Position numbers and translations under genes: made by a program. A DNA stretch of 64,000 bases from Cryobacterium sp. CG_9.6 (GTDB taxonomy: Bacteria; Actinomycetota; Actinomycetes; Actinomycetales; Microbacteriaceae): contig NZ_JARXUZ010000001.1 of assembly GCF_029893365.1 (NCBI RefSeq), forward strand, positions 1,550,001-1,614,000. The letters are read 5' to 3'. Position 1 is the stretch's first letter. Each line of letters starts with the position of its first letter. The notes beneath the pieces were generated by a model, which saw only the letters and a program-made list of their open reading frames with translations, was not told the DNA's origin and did not search any database. Shown here in pieces: positions 47,370 through 56,649 of this stretch.

Positions 47370-49404
47370 GACGAATCGCCGACTCACCCACTCCTCTCGC
47401 TACGGGAAGTACGCGGGCGGTCCCGATCCGCTCGCCCCGCCCGTCGACATCGCCGAAGCCCTCGACGCCATCGGCGAGGATGTGATGGCCGGATATTCCC
47501 CCGAACGTGCCATGCGCGAGTTTTTGCGCCGCGGAGGCGCGGACCGCCCCGGGCTCGATGACCTCGCCCGTCGCGTCGCAGAGCGCCGCCGCGAGCTGAC
47601 GAGCAAACACAACCTCGACGGCACTCTGCAGGAAATTCGTGAACTGCTCGACAAGGCGGTGCGGGCCGAGCGTGCCCAGCTCGCCCGTGACGTCGATCTC
47701 GACGACGTCGACCGTGCGCTCGCCGAAATGCAGCTGGACAACCTCCCGGCCTCGCCCGCGGCGGCCGTGAGCGAACTCGGGAGTTACGACTGGCAGAGTG
47801 CTGAAGCCCGCGCCGACTTCGAGAAGATTAAGGATTTACTCGGTCGAGAAATGCTGGACCAGCGTTTTGCCGGCATGAAAACGGCCCTCGAGAACGCCAC
47901 CGAGGACGACCGCGCGGCCATCACCGAGATGCTCAACGACCTCAACGACCTGCTCGAGGCCCACGGGCGCGGGGAGGACACCACCGCCCAGTTTGAGCAG
48001 TTCATGGCCAAGCACGGGCAGAACTTTCCCGAGAATCCGGCCAACGTCGACGAGCTTCTCGATTCGCTCGCCCAACGGGCTGCTGCCGCCCAGCGCATGC
48101 GCAATTCGATGACCGAGGAGCAGCGCAACGAACTCGACGCTCTCTCTCAACAGGCTTTCGGCTCTCCCGAGCTGATGCAATCGCTCTCCCGACTCGACGG
48201 GGCGCTCCAGTCCCTGCGCCCGGGCGAGGACTGGGGAGGAGGAGAGCGGATGGACGGCACCGATGGCCTCGGTCTCGGAGACGGCACCGGGGTCTTCCAG
48301 GACATCGCCGACCTTGACGATCTCTCCGAGCAACTCTCTCAGTCGTATGCCGGTTCGGGCATGGAAGATCTTGACCTTGACCTCCTGGCCCGTCAGCTCG
48401 GAGACGAGGCCAGAACCGACGCCCGCGCACTCCAACAGCTCGAGAAAGCGCTGCGCGATTCGGGCACCCTGAAACGCGGAACCGACGGTTCGCTGCGGCT
48501 CACGCCGAAGGCGATGCGCCAGCTCGGCAAGGTGCTATTGAGAGACGTTGCCGAGCGGATGTCGGGTCACCAGGGTGCCAGAGACCTCCGCCGGGCGGGG
48601 AGTGCGGGAGAGCGCTCCGGTGCCACCCGAGAGTGGAACTTCGGCGACACCGAGCCGTGGGATGTGACGCGCACTATCACCAACGCGATCACGCGCATCG
48701 CCGGGCAGGGCAGCGTGACCGGATCGGGCGTCAGGATCGAGATCGGCGACGTGGAGGTGCACGAGACCGAAGCCCGCACTCAGGCCTGTGTCGCCCTGCT
48801 CGTGGATACCTCCTTCTCCATGGCCATGGATGGCAGGTGGGTGCCGATGAAGCGAACGGCACTCGCGCTGCACACCCTCATCAGCACGCGGTTCCGCGGG
48901 GATGACCTCACCCTCATCGGGTTCGGCCGTCACGCGCAGGAGCTCGATATCGAGCAGCTCACCGCTTTGGACGCCGCTTACGAGAAGGGCACCAATCTGC
49001 ACCATGCATTGATGCTCGCTAACCGTCACTTCCGCAGGAACCCGACTGCGCAGCCGGTGCTTCTCATCGTCACCGACGGTGAGCCCACCTCCCATATCGA
49101 ACCCGGCGGCGAGGTCTACTTCCGTTACCCACCCGATCCGCTCACCATCGCCCACTCGGTGCGCGAGCTCGACGGATCGATGCGGCTCGGAGCCCAGACC
49201 ACGTTCTTCCGACTCGGGGACGATGCCGGCCTCGCCAGATTCATCGACTCGATGGCCAGGCGCGTGGGCGGTACCGTCGTGGCACCGGAGCTCGACGATC
49301 TTGGCGCCGCAGTGGTCGGTTCCTACCTCAGCTCTCGACAGGGGCCGGCAAGTGCAGGTTCTGGCGAGTTCGACGGGATGTTCGGCCGCGGCTGGGGCCT
49401 GTAG
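47362..49404 (+). CDS. VWA-domain protein, partner of the MoxR-type ATPase
   Basis: 680 aa. A long acidic helical N-terminal region (1-440) precedes a von Willebrand A domain with MIDAS motif ALLVDTSFSMAM (near 478-489) and IVTDGEPTSH. The start overlaps the ATPase gene. ATPase plus VWA pairs are conserved in actinobacteria and resemble MoxR-VWA and BchI-BchD systems. No soluble client gene is adjacent, as the next genes encode an amino-acid transporter. Confidence 0.9.
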   Translation: MARTNRRLTHSSRYGKYAGGPDPLAPPVDIAEALDAIGEDVMAGYSPERAMREFLRRGGADRPGLDDLARRVAERRRELTSKHNLDGTLQEIRELLDKAVRAERAQLARDVDLDDVDRALAEMQLDNLPASPAAAVSELGSYDWQSAEARADFEKIKDLLGREMLDQRFAGMKTALENATEDDRAAITEMLNDLNDLLEAHGRGEDTTAQFEQFMAKHGQNFPENPANVDELLDSLAQRAAAAQRMRNSMTEEQRNELDALSQQAFGSPELMQSLSRLDGALQSLRPGEDWGGGERMDGTDGLGLGDGTGVFQDIADLDDLSEQLSQSYAGSGMEDLDLDLLARQLGDEARTDARALQQLEKALRDSGTLKRGTDGSLRLTPKAMRQLGKVLLRDVAERMSGHQGARDLRRAGSAGERSGATREWNFGDTEPWDVTRTITNAITRIAGQGSVTGSGVRIEIGDVEVHETEARTQACVALLVDTSFSMAMDGRWVPMKRTALALHTLISTRFRGDDLTLIGFGRHAQELDIEQLTALDAAYEKGTNLHHALMLANRHFRRNPTAQPVLLIVTDGEPTSHIEPGGEVYFRYPPDPLTIAHSVRELDGSMRLGAQTTFFRLGDDAGLARFIDSMARRVGGTVVAPELDDLGAAVVGSYLSSRQGPASAGSGEFDGMFGRGWGL

Positions 49405-49511
49405 CTCCGAGCAGGAACAGAAGCGGGGCGCCGTCACACCGAGCATGAACGGTTGCCGGGGTTGTGCCGGAACGGTAGTCTCCATCAAGAGGAAGGGATC
49501 ACCGCTTGAAC

Positions 49512-49539
49512 ACCAAGTGGCACCATCGCTCCACTTGGT
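49512..49539 (+). promoter_or_regulatory. Inverted repeat before the ABC substrate-binding gene
   Basis: ACCAAGTGG-N10-CAC-type spacer-CCACTTGGT: 9-bp perfect arms at 49512-49520 and 49531-49539. It ends 2 bp before the AGGAGG ribosome site at 49542-49547, so it could be a repressor site or a hairpin gating translation of the operon. Confidence 0.5.
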
Positions 49540-49555
49540 CCAGGAGGTCCACCTA

Positions 49556-50731
49556 ATGAGAAGAAAACTGCTCTCTGCTGCAGTCTGCGGTTCAGCACTG
49601 TTGCTGGCCATCACCGGTTGCACCGCCACCAGCTCCACGGATTCAACCACCAGCGGCGGCTTGACCGGCTCGGGATCCGGGGCGGACTGCATCATCGATT
49701 CCCCCGTTTCCATTGGCGCCGCTTTCAGCCTCACCGGAGCTGCCGCCCAGTACGGCGCCGGTCAGCAGAACGCACTCGAACTCGCTGCTGCTGACCTGAA
49801 CAAGGTCGGTGGCGTCAGCTACGAACTCACCATCGAGGATGACGCGACCGACCCCAAACAAGCCATCCAGGTATTTGACTCCTTCATCGCCTCGGATGCC
49901 AGTATTATCGTCGGCCCGACCCTCTCCAACACGGCGAAGCAGACGGACCCAATCGCGCAAGATGCTCAGGTTCCTGTGCTCGGCGTGTCGAACACGGCAG
50001 CCGGCATCACTGAAATTGGCGACTATATCTTCCGTAATTCCCTGACCGAAGACGCCGTCATTCCGCAGACCGTGAAGGCTGCTGTCGACACTCTCGGCGT
50101 GAAAAAGGTCGTTGTGATGTACAGCAACGATGACGCTTTCACGGAGTCCGGTTACCAGGCGTTCGCTGCGGCGTTGGAGGACCAGAATGTTGAGGTGGTC
50201 GACACCCTGACGTTCTCGAAGTCAGACACCGACTTCCGTGCCCTCCTGAACAAGGCCAAGCAGTCCGCTGCCGACGCCATCGTGGTTTCTGGCCTGATCG
50301 ATGCCGCCGTCCCGCTCGTCAGCCAGGCCCGTGAAATCGGCATCGACACCCCCATCATTGGTGGGAATGGCTTTAACTCACCGGCGCTGCTCGCCGGCGC
50401 CGGCGCCGCCGCCGAGGGTGTGATTGTGGGAGCCGCCTGGAACTCGGCTTCCGATAACGAGCAAAACGTGAAATTCATCGCCGATTACACGGCCGCGTAC
50501 GATACCGCCCCCGACCAGTTCGCCGCGCAGGCTTACGCCGGCATGCAGATTATCGACCACGCCGTTCGCTCGGGATGCTCGGGCGAGCGTGAAGACCTCA
50601 AGGCGAGCCTTGGCAACGTGACCGACGTTGCAACCGTTTTGGGCAACGTGAGACTGGACGAGAACCGCGACGCCGTGCACGATGCGCTTGTTCAGATTGT
50701 TCAGGATGGCAAGTTCACCATTCTGAACTAG
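49556..50731 (+). CDS. Branched-chain amino acid ABC transporter, substrate-binding lipoprotein
   Basis: 391 aa from ATG 49556, with AGGAGG 8 bp upstream. Lipobox LLLAITGCTA marks a lipoprotein. The periplasmic-binding type I fold is recognisable: IGAAFSLTGAAAQYGAGQQNALELAAADLN, IVGPTLSNTAKQTDPIAQ, and the C-terminal FAAQAYAGMQIIDHAV. It delivers Leu, Ile, Val or related amides to the LivHM permease. First gene of a four-gene operon with permease and ATPase genes following. Confidence 0.93.
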   Translation: MRRKLLSAAVCGSALLLAITGCTATSSTDSTTSGGLTGSGSGADCIIDSPVSIGAAFSLTGAAAQYGAGQQNALELAAADLNKVGGVSYELTIEDDATDPKQAIQVFDSFIASDASIIVGPTLSNTAKQTDPIAQDAQVPVLGVSNTAAGITEIGDYIFRNSLTEDAVIPQTVKAAVDTLGVKKVVVMYSNDDAFTESGYQAFAAALEDQNVEVVDTLTFSKSDTDFRALLNKAKQSAADAIVVSGLIDAAVPLVSQAREIGIDTPIIGGNGFNSPALLAGAGAAAEGVIVGAAWNSASDNEQNVKFIADYTAAYDTAPDQFAAQAYAGMQIIDHAVRSGCSGEREDLKASLGNVTDVATVLGNVRLDENRDAVHDALVQIVQDGKFTILN

Positions 50732-50808
50732 CCCGCACCGCATCACACGTAAATACTGGCCGTGTGCTGCCCGCGGGCGGCACACGGCCAATAACAGGGA
50801 CGTCACCA

Positions 50809-51684
50809 ATGCAACTCTTTCTGGACGGGATCTTTCTCGGTTCCATCTATGCGCTGTTCGCCATCGGCTTCACCCTGGTGTTCGGCATTCTCGACCGGCT
50901 CAACCTCGCCCACGCTGCGGTCTTCACGGCCGGCGCTCTGGTGGGGATCGAGATCGTGACCCGGCTGGGCGTACCGATTTGGTTGCTTATCCCCATGGTG
51001 CTCGTGTTCGGTGCGGTGCTCGGAATCCTGATCGAACGAATCGCCTTCCGCCCGCTGGCTGGGCGGCACGATGCTCACTTCGCAGGGCTGATCTCCTCGA
51101 TCGCTTTCGGGGCCATCCTTCTCTCGGTACTGCAGGCACTGTACAGTGCCGACACCAGACGTTTTCCAGCTGACGCGTTTCCGAGCACGCGCGTGGAGAT
51201 TCTCGGCGCGACGGTATCTCTTCTGCAGGTCGTTATTCTCATCATCAGCGTCTCGCTGATGATCGTGCTGACCTGGTTGGTCGCTAAATCCAAGCTCGGT
51301 CGCGGCATGCGCACCATCGCCGAAAATCCGCACGCCGCCGCAGTGCTGGGGCTCAACGTGGGTCGCATCAGCAGCACGACGTTTGCCCTGTCTTCGGCGC
51401 TGGGCGCGGTAGCCGGAGTACTGTTCACCCTGAACGTCAACGCAGCCTCGCTCGGAATTGGCCACGCCGTCGAACTCAAAGCCCTCGCCGTCATCGTGGT
51501 CGGCGGAATGGGGTCCCTGCCCGGCGCCCTGATCGGCGGTTTGATCCTTGGCGTGGCTGAGGTTCTCGCCGTGAACTACATCGGAAGTTCCTGGCGCGAC
51601 ATGGTGGCGTTTGGGCTGCTGTTTCTCATTCTGATCCTTCGACCGCAGGGCCTCTTCGGCGCCCGCAAGACGCGGGAGGTCTGA
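50809..51684 (+). CDS. livH: Branched-chain amino acid ABC transporter permease LivH
   Basis: 291 aa. Starts MQLFLDGIFLGSIYALFAIGFTLVFG, typical of LivH, and has about eight hydrophobic helices. The conserved permease loop AENPHAAAVLGLNVGRIS is present near 180. The ATG is preceded by AGGGA. It forms the channel with LivM, encoded 2 bp downstream. Confidence 0.93.
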   Translation: MQLFLDGIFLGSIYALFAIGFTLVFGILDRLNLAHAAVFTAGALVGIEIVTRLGVPIWLLIPMVLVFGAVLGILIERIAFRPLAGRHDAHFAGLISSIAFGAILLSVLQALYSADTRRFPADAFPSTRVEILGATVSLLQVVILIISVSLMIVLTWLVAKSKLGRGMRTIAENPHAAAVLGLNVGRISSTTFALSSALGAVAGVLFTLNVNAASLGIGHAVELKALAVIVVGGMGSLPGALIGGLILGVAEVLAVNYIGSSWRDMVAFGLLFLILILRPQGLFGARKTREV

Positions 51685-51686
51685 TC

Positions 51687-53519
51687 ATGCTGACCGAGTA
51701 CAGCTCCCTGATCACCCTGCTCGCATTGACGGCAATCCTCGCCTTCAGTTTCTATGCCGTTTTGATCGCCGGGCAATTGAGCCTCGCCCAGGTGGGCCTA
51801 GCCTCGCTAGCCGCCTTCACCTCCTCACTCGTCGTTCCAGCCGAACCACTGTTCGGCTTCATCCCGCCGCTCATCATCGGTATCGTCTTCGGCATGGGGG
51901 TCGGCATCATTGCGGCCTTTATCCTGGGCCTGCCGGTCATTCGTTTGCGCGGGGTGTTTCTTGCCATCGCTACCCTCGCTTTCGGTGAGATGGTGCGAAT
52001 CTTTCTGATCAACCAATCGTGGACAAACGGCGCGCAGGGAATGAGCTTTCCCAAGCTCGTGGGCATACAAATTGCCTGGATTGCCCTTGCTGTTGTGGCC
52101 TTCTGGTTCTGGCGCCTCTCCGGCTCCCGGATGGGACGCGCCTTCGCGGCGATCCGTGAAGACGAACTAGCCGCCTCCACCATGGGCATCGACGTGCCCC
52201 GCTACCGCATGGCCTCCTTCGTTATTGCGGGTGCCGTTGCCGGCCTCTACGGCGTGCTCCTGGCCTACTTCTCCCGGTTTGCCGACCCCAACGAATTCTC
52301 CTTCGTTGCCGCCGTCGACGGTCTGGTTACGGCGGTCGTGGGCGGCGTGACATTCTTCGTGGGCCCCGTTCTGGGATCGATATTTCTCTCCCTGCTGCCC
52401 GAGGTGCAGCGCGTGATTGGCATTGATGCTGGCTGGATTCGTCCCACGGTGTCGGGAGTGCTGCTGCTGGTCGTTATTCTCTTTCTGCCGGGAGGGCTGT
52501 CCGGGCTCATCCCGCGGAGGAAATCCGCCACGCGTCTCATTGTCGATGCAGCCGCACGCCCCACCTTGCCGCCGTTGCCCGAAATGGGTACCGAGCTCGT
52601 TCGCCTGCAGGGCCTCGGCAAGTCCTACGGTGGAGTGCACGCGGTGCGCTCGGTTGATCTCACCGTGGCAGCCGGTGAGGTTCTCGGGCTGATCGGTCCC
52701 AATGGCGCCGGCAAGACGACGCTCGTGAACATGGTGACCGCGTTGACACCGCCGAGTTCTGGGAGCGGCACCGTGGTGGGTATTTCCCTCACCGAGAACA
52801 CGAAGGCACACCGTCTTGCCCAGGCCGGGGTTGCGCGAACCTTTCAACAGATCAAGCTCTTCAACCGGCTCTCCGCGCTGGAGAATGTGCTGGTCGGCGG
52901 CTATCGCATCACGCAGGACACACTGCTGCGCCGCCTCATTTTTCTCCCCTCAGCGCGTCGTTTTGAGCGGGAGGCCGTGGCCATGGCATCCGCTCAGCTG
53001 ATTCGAGTGGGACTGGGAGACAAAGCGGCCAATGCCGCGGGGGACCTCTCCTATGGCGACCAGCGTCGATTGGAGATCGCTCGAGCGTTGGCCTCGCATC
53101 CGTCCCTGTTGGTGCTGGACGAGCCAGCGGCGGGCATGAACCACGTTGAGGCTGGTCGGTTGTCTGAGCTGATTCGTTCGCTCGCCGCCGATGGAATCGC
53201 TGTCCTGGTGATCGAGCACAACGTGCGCATGATGCTGGCTACCTGTGACCGAATTATGGTGCTGAATTTCGGAGAGGTGATCGCATCGGGCACGCCCGGA
53301 GATATCGCCCGCGACCCGAAGGTTCTCGAGGCCTACCTCGGTTCCAGCGGCTCCGATGCGGATGCCGATGGTGCAGCCGCGTTGGCGAGTGCGGATCTTG
53401 CCGAGGCTGTCATAGAAACTTCTCGTACCCACCAGTTGGGGCACGACGATGACACGCACGACGAGACGGTCAATCAGGCGGAGCCCACGGGAACGATTGA
53501 GCCGGAGGACAAGCGATGA
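51687..53519 (+). CDS. LivM-LivG fusion: permease plus ATP-binding domain
   Basis: 610 aa. Residues 1-280 are a LivM permease (GQLSLAQVGLASLAAF, RLRGVFLAIATLAFGEM, IREDELAASTMGIDVPRYR). From about 305 an ABC ATPase follows: Walker A IGPNGAGKTTLVN, signature LSYGDQRRLEIARAL, Walker B LLVLDEPAAGMNH, H-loop VIEHNVRM. The order and the sequence show a LivG domain joined through a short linker. The ~60-residue tail is acidic and His-rich. The ATGA overlap with livF couples the two. Confidence 0.93.
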   Translation: MLTEYSSLITLLALTAILAFSFYAVLIAGQLSLAQVGLASLAAFTSSLVVPAEPLFGFIPPLIIGIVFGMGVGIIAAFILGLPVIRLRGVFLAIATLAFGEMVRIFLINQSWTNGAQGMSFPKLVGIQIAWIALAVVAFWFWRLSGSRMGRAFAAIREDELAASTMGIDVPRYRMASFVIAGAVAGLYGVLLAYFSRFADPNEFSFVAAVDGLVTAVVGGVTFFVGPVLGSIFLSLLPEVQRVIGIDAGWIRPTVSGVLLLVVILFLPGGLSGLIPRRKSATRLIVDAAARPTLPPLPEMGTELVRLQGLGKSYGGVHAVRSVDLTVAAGEVLGLIGPNGAGKTTLVNMVTALTPPSSGSGTVVGISLTENTKAHRLAQAGVARTFQQIKLFNRLSALENVLVGGYRITQDTLLRRLIFLPSARRFEREAVAMASAQLIRVGLGDKAANAAGDLSYGDQRRLEIARALASHPSLLVLDEPAAGMNHVEAGRLSELIRSLAADGIAVLVIEHNVRMMLATCDRIMVLNFGEVIASGTPGDIARDPKVLEAYLGSSGSDADADGAAALASADLAEAVIETSRTHQLGHDDDTHDETVNQAEPTGTIEPEDKR

Positions 53520-54229
53520 GTGAAACGATCCTGAGTGTGGAAGGCCTGCAGGTGAACTACGGGCGCATTGAGGCCGTGCGCAACGTTTCTTTCGACGTGC
53601 CAACGGGCTCTCTGGTTACGCTGGTGGGGGCGAACGGCGCTGGTAAGACATCCGTTTTGAACGCTGTCTCGGGTCTGTTGCGTGCGCGTTCCGGTGTCAT
53701 TCGGTTTAAGGGCGAGGACATCACGAAGTGGCCTGCCCACCGTTTGGTTAAGGCGGGGCTGGTTCAGGTGCCGGAGGGTCGGGAGATTCTTGGCACGCTC
53801 ACGGTGGCCGAGAATTTGAGTCTTGGTGGCTGGCATCGCAGCAGCACGTTGCAAAAAAATGTGGCGAGTGTGTATGACCGGTTCCCAGTGCTGTTTGAGC
53901 GACGCAAGCTGCAGGCGGGCGCTCTCTCGGGCGGTGAGCAGCAGATGCTGTCCATCGCGCGCGCCCTCATTGCCGAACCTGAAATCCTGCTGCTCGACGA
54001 GCCCTCCATGGGGCTCGCACCGTTGATCGTCGATGAAGTGTTCGCGGTGATCGAAGAGATTCGGAGCACCGGCACGACGGTCGTGCTGGTCGAGCAGAAT
54101 GCCCGGCGTGCCCTGGCAGCAGCGGATTACGGCTACGTGCTCGAGACCGGAGAGATCACCCATTCGGGACCGGCCCACGAACTGCTTGCCGACGAGAAGG
54201 TCATCGAGGCCTACCTCGGCCTGGACTGA
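53516..54229 (+). CDS. livF: Branched-chain amino acid ABC transporter ATPase LivF
   Basis: 237 aa. Walker A GANGAGKTSVLNAVSG (near 38), signature LSGGEQQMLSIARAL, Walker B ILLLDEPSMGLAPLIVDEVF and H-loop LVEQNARRALA. The VPEGREILGTLTVAENL segment is the LivF hallmark. With the LivG domain it forms the ATPase pair. Last gene of the operon, starting inside the fusion gene's stop. Confidence 0.94.
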   Translation: MSETILSVEGLQVNYGRIEAVRNVSFDVPTGSLVTLVGANGAGKTSVLNAVSGLLRARSGVIRFKGEDITKWPAHRLVKAGLVQVPEGREILGTLTVAENLSLGGWHRSSTLQKNVASVYDRFPVLFERRKLQAGALSGGEQQMLSIARALIAEPEILLLDEPSMGLAPLIVDEVFAVIEEIRSTGTTVVLVEQNARRALAAADYGYVLETGEITHSGPAHELLADEKVIEAYLGLD

Positions 54230-54510
54230 TACCGGTTGGCCACGGTAGTGGCCGCCGGTGTCCAAGCGCACGTTCTTCGCACTCGGAAGTGAGCTCCCGC
54301 CAGCAATGTGTGGATCGACCAGGCCATAAACGTAAACAAGTCGGACGTTGATCGCTTCTTCACGGGTTAGGGCACGGATTGTGGCGTTGCTTGGCGAGGA
54401 GATCCGAAGATGAGAGGGAGCATGAAATGGGCCTAGAGCGAACCTCCGAAGAGCACGGCAACAGTAACCATTCCTCGCACGCGGTTCGTCGCGGCGGGCT
54501 GAAGCATGAC
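54230..54510. other. Intergenic, no gene recognised
   Basis: About 280 bp after livF. A 66-codon open frame at 54379-54579 has low complexity and no clear motif or ribosome site, and overlaps the hydrolase remnant on the other strand. Nothing else is recognised. Confidence 0.4.
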
Positions 54511-54735
54511 CTACCTTCCGAAGAGTCCGCCCTTGCTGTGGGCGACAACGATCGCCCAGGTCAGGTTGTTCTCTTTTAGATAGGCAGTTACGTGTTCTGC
54601 GGCCTCGCCGACCGATCGACGGTTGACGTGGAGAAGCTGAACGACGTGAATCCTCTTTGCCAGCATCAGCGCGGTAGTGACACCTCGCCGCATCCGCGAC
54701 GCGACCCCCGACACGCGGGGTAACGGTCTGCCGTT
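54511..54735 (-). pseudogene. Remnant of an alpha/beta-hydrolase
   Basis: The minus-strand frame reads HVNRRSVGEAAEHVTAYLKE, then NNLTWAIVVAHSKGGLFGR and stop. The AHSKGG nucleophile elbow and the helix before it match lipase/esterase-type alpha/beta-hydrolases. The protein is cut on both sides: no full N-terminal strand order and an early TAG right after the elbow. The start is undefined. Confidence 0.5.
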
Positions 54736-54833
54736 GTTTGAGCGATAGATATTTTCTTGACCTGCGCTCTGACGAGTGTTAAATGTCAGTGACGTGATTC
54801 ACACGTGCGTTATCAGGCCCCGGGAGGGACACA

Positions 54834-55487
54834 GTGAAACTTCTCCACATCATCGCTAGTCCACGCGGCCAGTCCAACACTCTCCGAATTTCGAGCGCAT
54901 TTCTCGAGACTCTGTCGGGTGCCGTTCCTGACCTCGCTATCCACGAAATTGATTTGTTCAACTACAACTTGCCAGCTTTGGCGGGCGATAATATTCAAGC
55001 CAAGTACACGTTGATGATGGGTCAGCCCATCGACAAAAGCCACGAGGCCTCCTGGAGGCAGATCGAGCTGCTGATCGCAGATTTCCTCTCAGCGGATGCC
55101 TATCTGGTGTCTTCGCCCATGTGGAACTTCAGTATCCCCTACGCGTTGAAGTACTACATCGACTGCATCGTGCAGCCTGGCTACTTGTTCCAGTACAACG
55201 AGCTCGGACACGTGGTGCCGCTCGTAAACGGAAAGAAAATGTTGTGCATTACCTCTCGCGGGAGTGACTATTCGGCTTTGAGTCCAATGCATGCATATGA
55301 CTTTCAAGAGCCGTACCTGCGCGCCATATTCGGCTTTGTCGGCATCACTGCACTCGACTTTGTCAACGCCGAACCGATGGACATGTCGCCCGATTGGCAC
55401 GCGAGCGCCACGACATCAGCGATTGAACTGGCGAAGAGTATTGCGGTTCGATCGGATTGGACCGCGGACGTGACATCAGCTGTGTAG
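54834..55487 (+). CDS. azoR: FMN-dependent NADH-azoreductase
   Basis: 217 aa from GTG 54834, with GGGAGG 7 bp upstream. Flavodoxin-like fold: IIASPRGQSNTLRISSAFLE binds FMN phosphate, and SSPMWNFSIPYALKYYIDCIVQPG is the family signature. These flavoenzymes reduce quinones and azo or nitro compounds with NADH. It stands alone, and no regulator is adjacent. Confidence 0.9.
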   Translation: MKLLHIIASPRGQSNTLRISSAFLETLSGAVPDLAIHEIDLFNYNLPALAGDNIQAKYTLMMGQPIDKSHEASWRQIELLIADFLSADAYLVSSPMWNFSIPYALKYYIDCIVQPGYLFQYNELGHVVPLVNGKKMLCITSRGSDYSALSPMHAYDFQEPYLRAIFGFVGITALDFVNAEPMDMSPDWHASATTSAIELAKSIAVRSDWTADVTSAV

Positions 55488-55738
55488 CTGTCACGATCGA
55501 ATTTGGGCAAATCTCCGGCGAAATTGCTTGAGCGAGTGATGGCGCCGTGTCAGCTCACTCGTGTGGCGCGCAGCCCGTACCTGGTGCGCCCGCGAGGCTT
55601 GTAGACCGACAAGAACCTCATGACAAAGAGGACAAGCGCCAGCGTCCAGCCTGGAGCGGCGGCGGTGAGCCTCGTTGATGCTCATGCCGGACCGCTCACA
55701 ATAGAGCGATTTTTGTCACCCTCGCTGGCAGCTGCTGT

Positions 55739-56560
55739 TCATGCTTTCCCGAGAACACGGGCGAGGACGGCTTGCTGTACAGGTTGAAGTGCTGCCTTGA
55801 ATCCGTAGCCGACGAAGGCGGTACTCGCGATGGCGTCGGAGGACACTTCGCGACCGCGTTGGAAGGGTGGGTACGGGGCGAACTGCACGCCGGGTGCGGC
55901 ACGTTTGAGCAATGAAGCCGTGACGATGAACGGTGCCAGTTGGTCGGCGTGCGTGCCAGGCGCATCCGTGAGGATAACGTCGGCCGAGGCAACCGCCGTG
56001 TCAAGATCATCCGTCCACAGCATGCCGGGGGTAGCCAGGGATTCGGGGCAGCACTGAACAAGATCCAAGCCGAAAGCCCGGGCGGCCTCGGACCAAGCCC
56101 TGGCGATGTTTCCATCCGCACCGACGAAAAGGAAACGAAGTTGGAGCGGATCGCGCGTGCGCGAGATCGCGTAAAGGTCGGCTAGAACCTCGCAGGGATG
56201 GTTGTCGGCAGTCATAGCATTGACGACCGGAAGGGCGTTCGATGCTGCTAACCCTTCGAGAACCTCCAGATCCGGGTGCCGCACCACGAGCACATCGACC
56301 CAAGAGGCTAGGTAGCCCGCAACATCTTCGAGAGCTTCGGGCTTGTCAAGCGTTTCTGGTGGAAACGAGATCGGCTGCAATCCCATGAGGGCGGCACCTC
56401 GTTCGAATGACACTCTGGTGCGCAAACTCGATGGAGGGAAGAACAGCGCCGCGCATCCGACGACCTGCGGGCCGTCTCCCGCACCGTAGGCATCGGCGAG
56501 GCGGAAGATGTCTTGCAGGTCCGTCTGCGTCCAGTCGTCAAGTCTCAGGAGGTGTCGCAT
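55739..56560 (-). CDS. Aspartate/ornithine carbamoyltransferase-like protein, atypical
   Basis: 273 aa, shorter than the usual 300-340. The carbamoyl-phosphate loop reads PPSSLRTRVSFERGA (near 42-56), close to the STRTR consensus, and HPCEVLADLY (121-130) replaces HPCQ/HPTQ. The second-domain amino-acid motif is altered to YPPFQRGREVSSD instead of HCLP or HPLPR. Carbamoyl phosphate binding looks possible, but the acceptor is unknown. It is not beside arginine or pyrimidine genes, so a specialised carbamoyltransferase is likely. Confidence 0.8.
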   Translation of the reverse strand: MRHLLRLDDWTQTDLQDIFRLADAYGAGDGPQVVGCAALFFPPSSLRTRVSFERGAALMGLQPISFPPETLDKPEALEDVAGYLASWVDVLVVRHPDLEVLEGLAASNALPVVNAMTADNHPCEVLADLYAISRTRDPLQLRFLFVGADGNIARAWSEAARAFGLDLVQCCPESLATPGMLWTDDLDTAVASADVILTDAPGTHADQLAPFIVTASLLKRAAPGVQFAPYPPFQRGREVSSDAIASTAFVGYGFKAALQPVQQAVLARVLGKA

Positions 56561-56649
56561 CCCTAAACGATAGGGGCATTTGCAGTACTCGCGGAGGTGA
56601 ACGTTGCGCGAGGGAGTTTCTGTCTCGGAAGGCAGTGGGTAGGTAGGCG

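Noticed and set aside
54379..54579. 66-codon frame between livF and the azoreductase
   Set aside because: No motif and it overlaps a hydrolase remnant with recognisable sequence on the other strand.
55488..55738. 64-codon minus-strand frame with CPLCHE
   Set aside because: A single CxxC in an Arg/His-rich low-quality frame, no ribosome site and no neighbour link.
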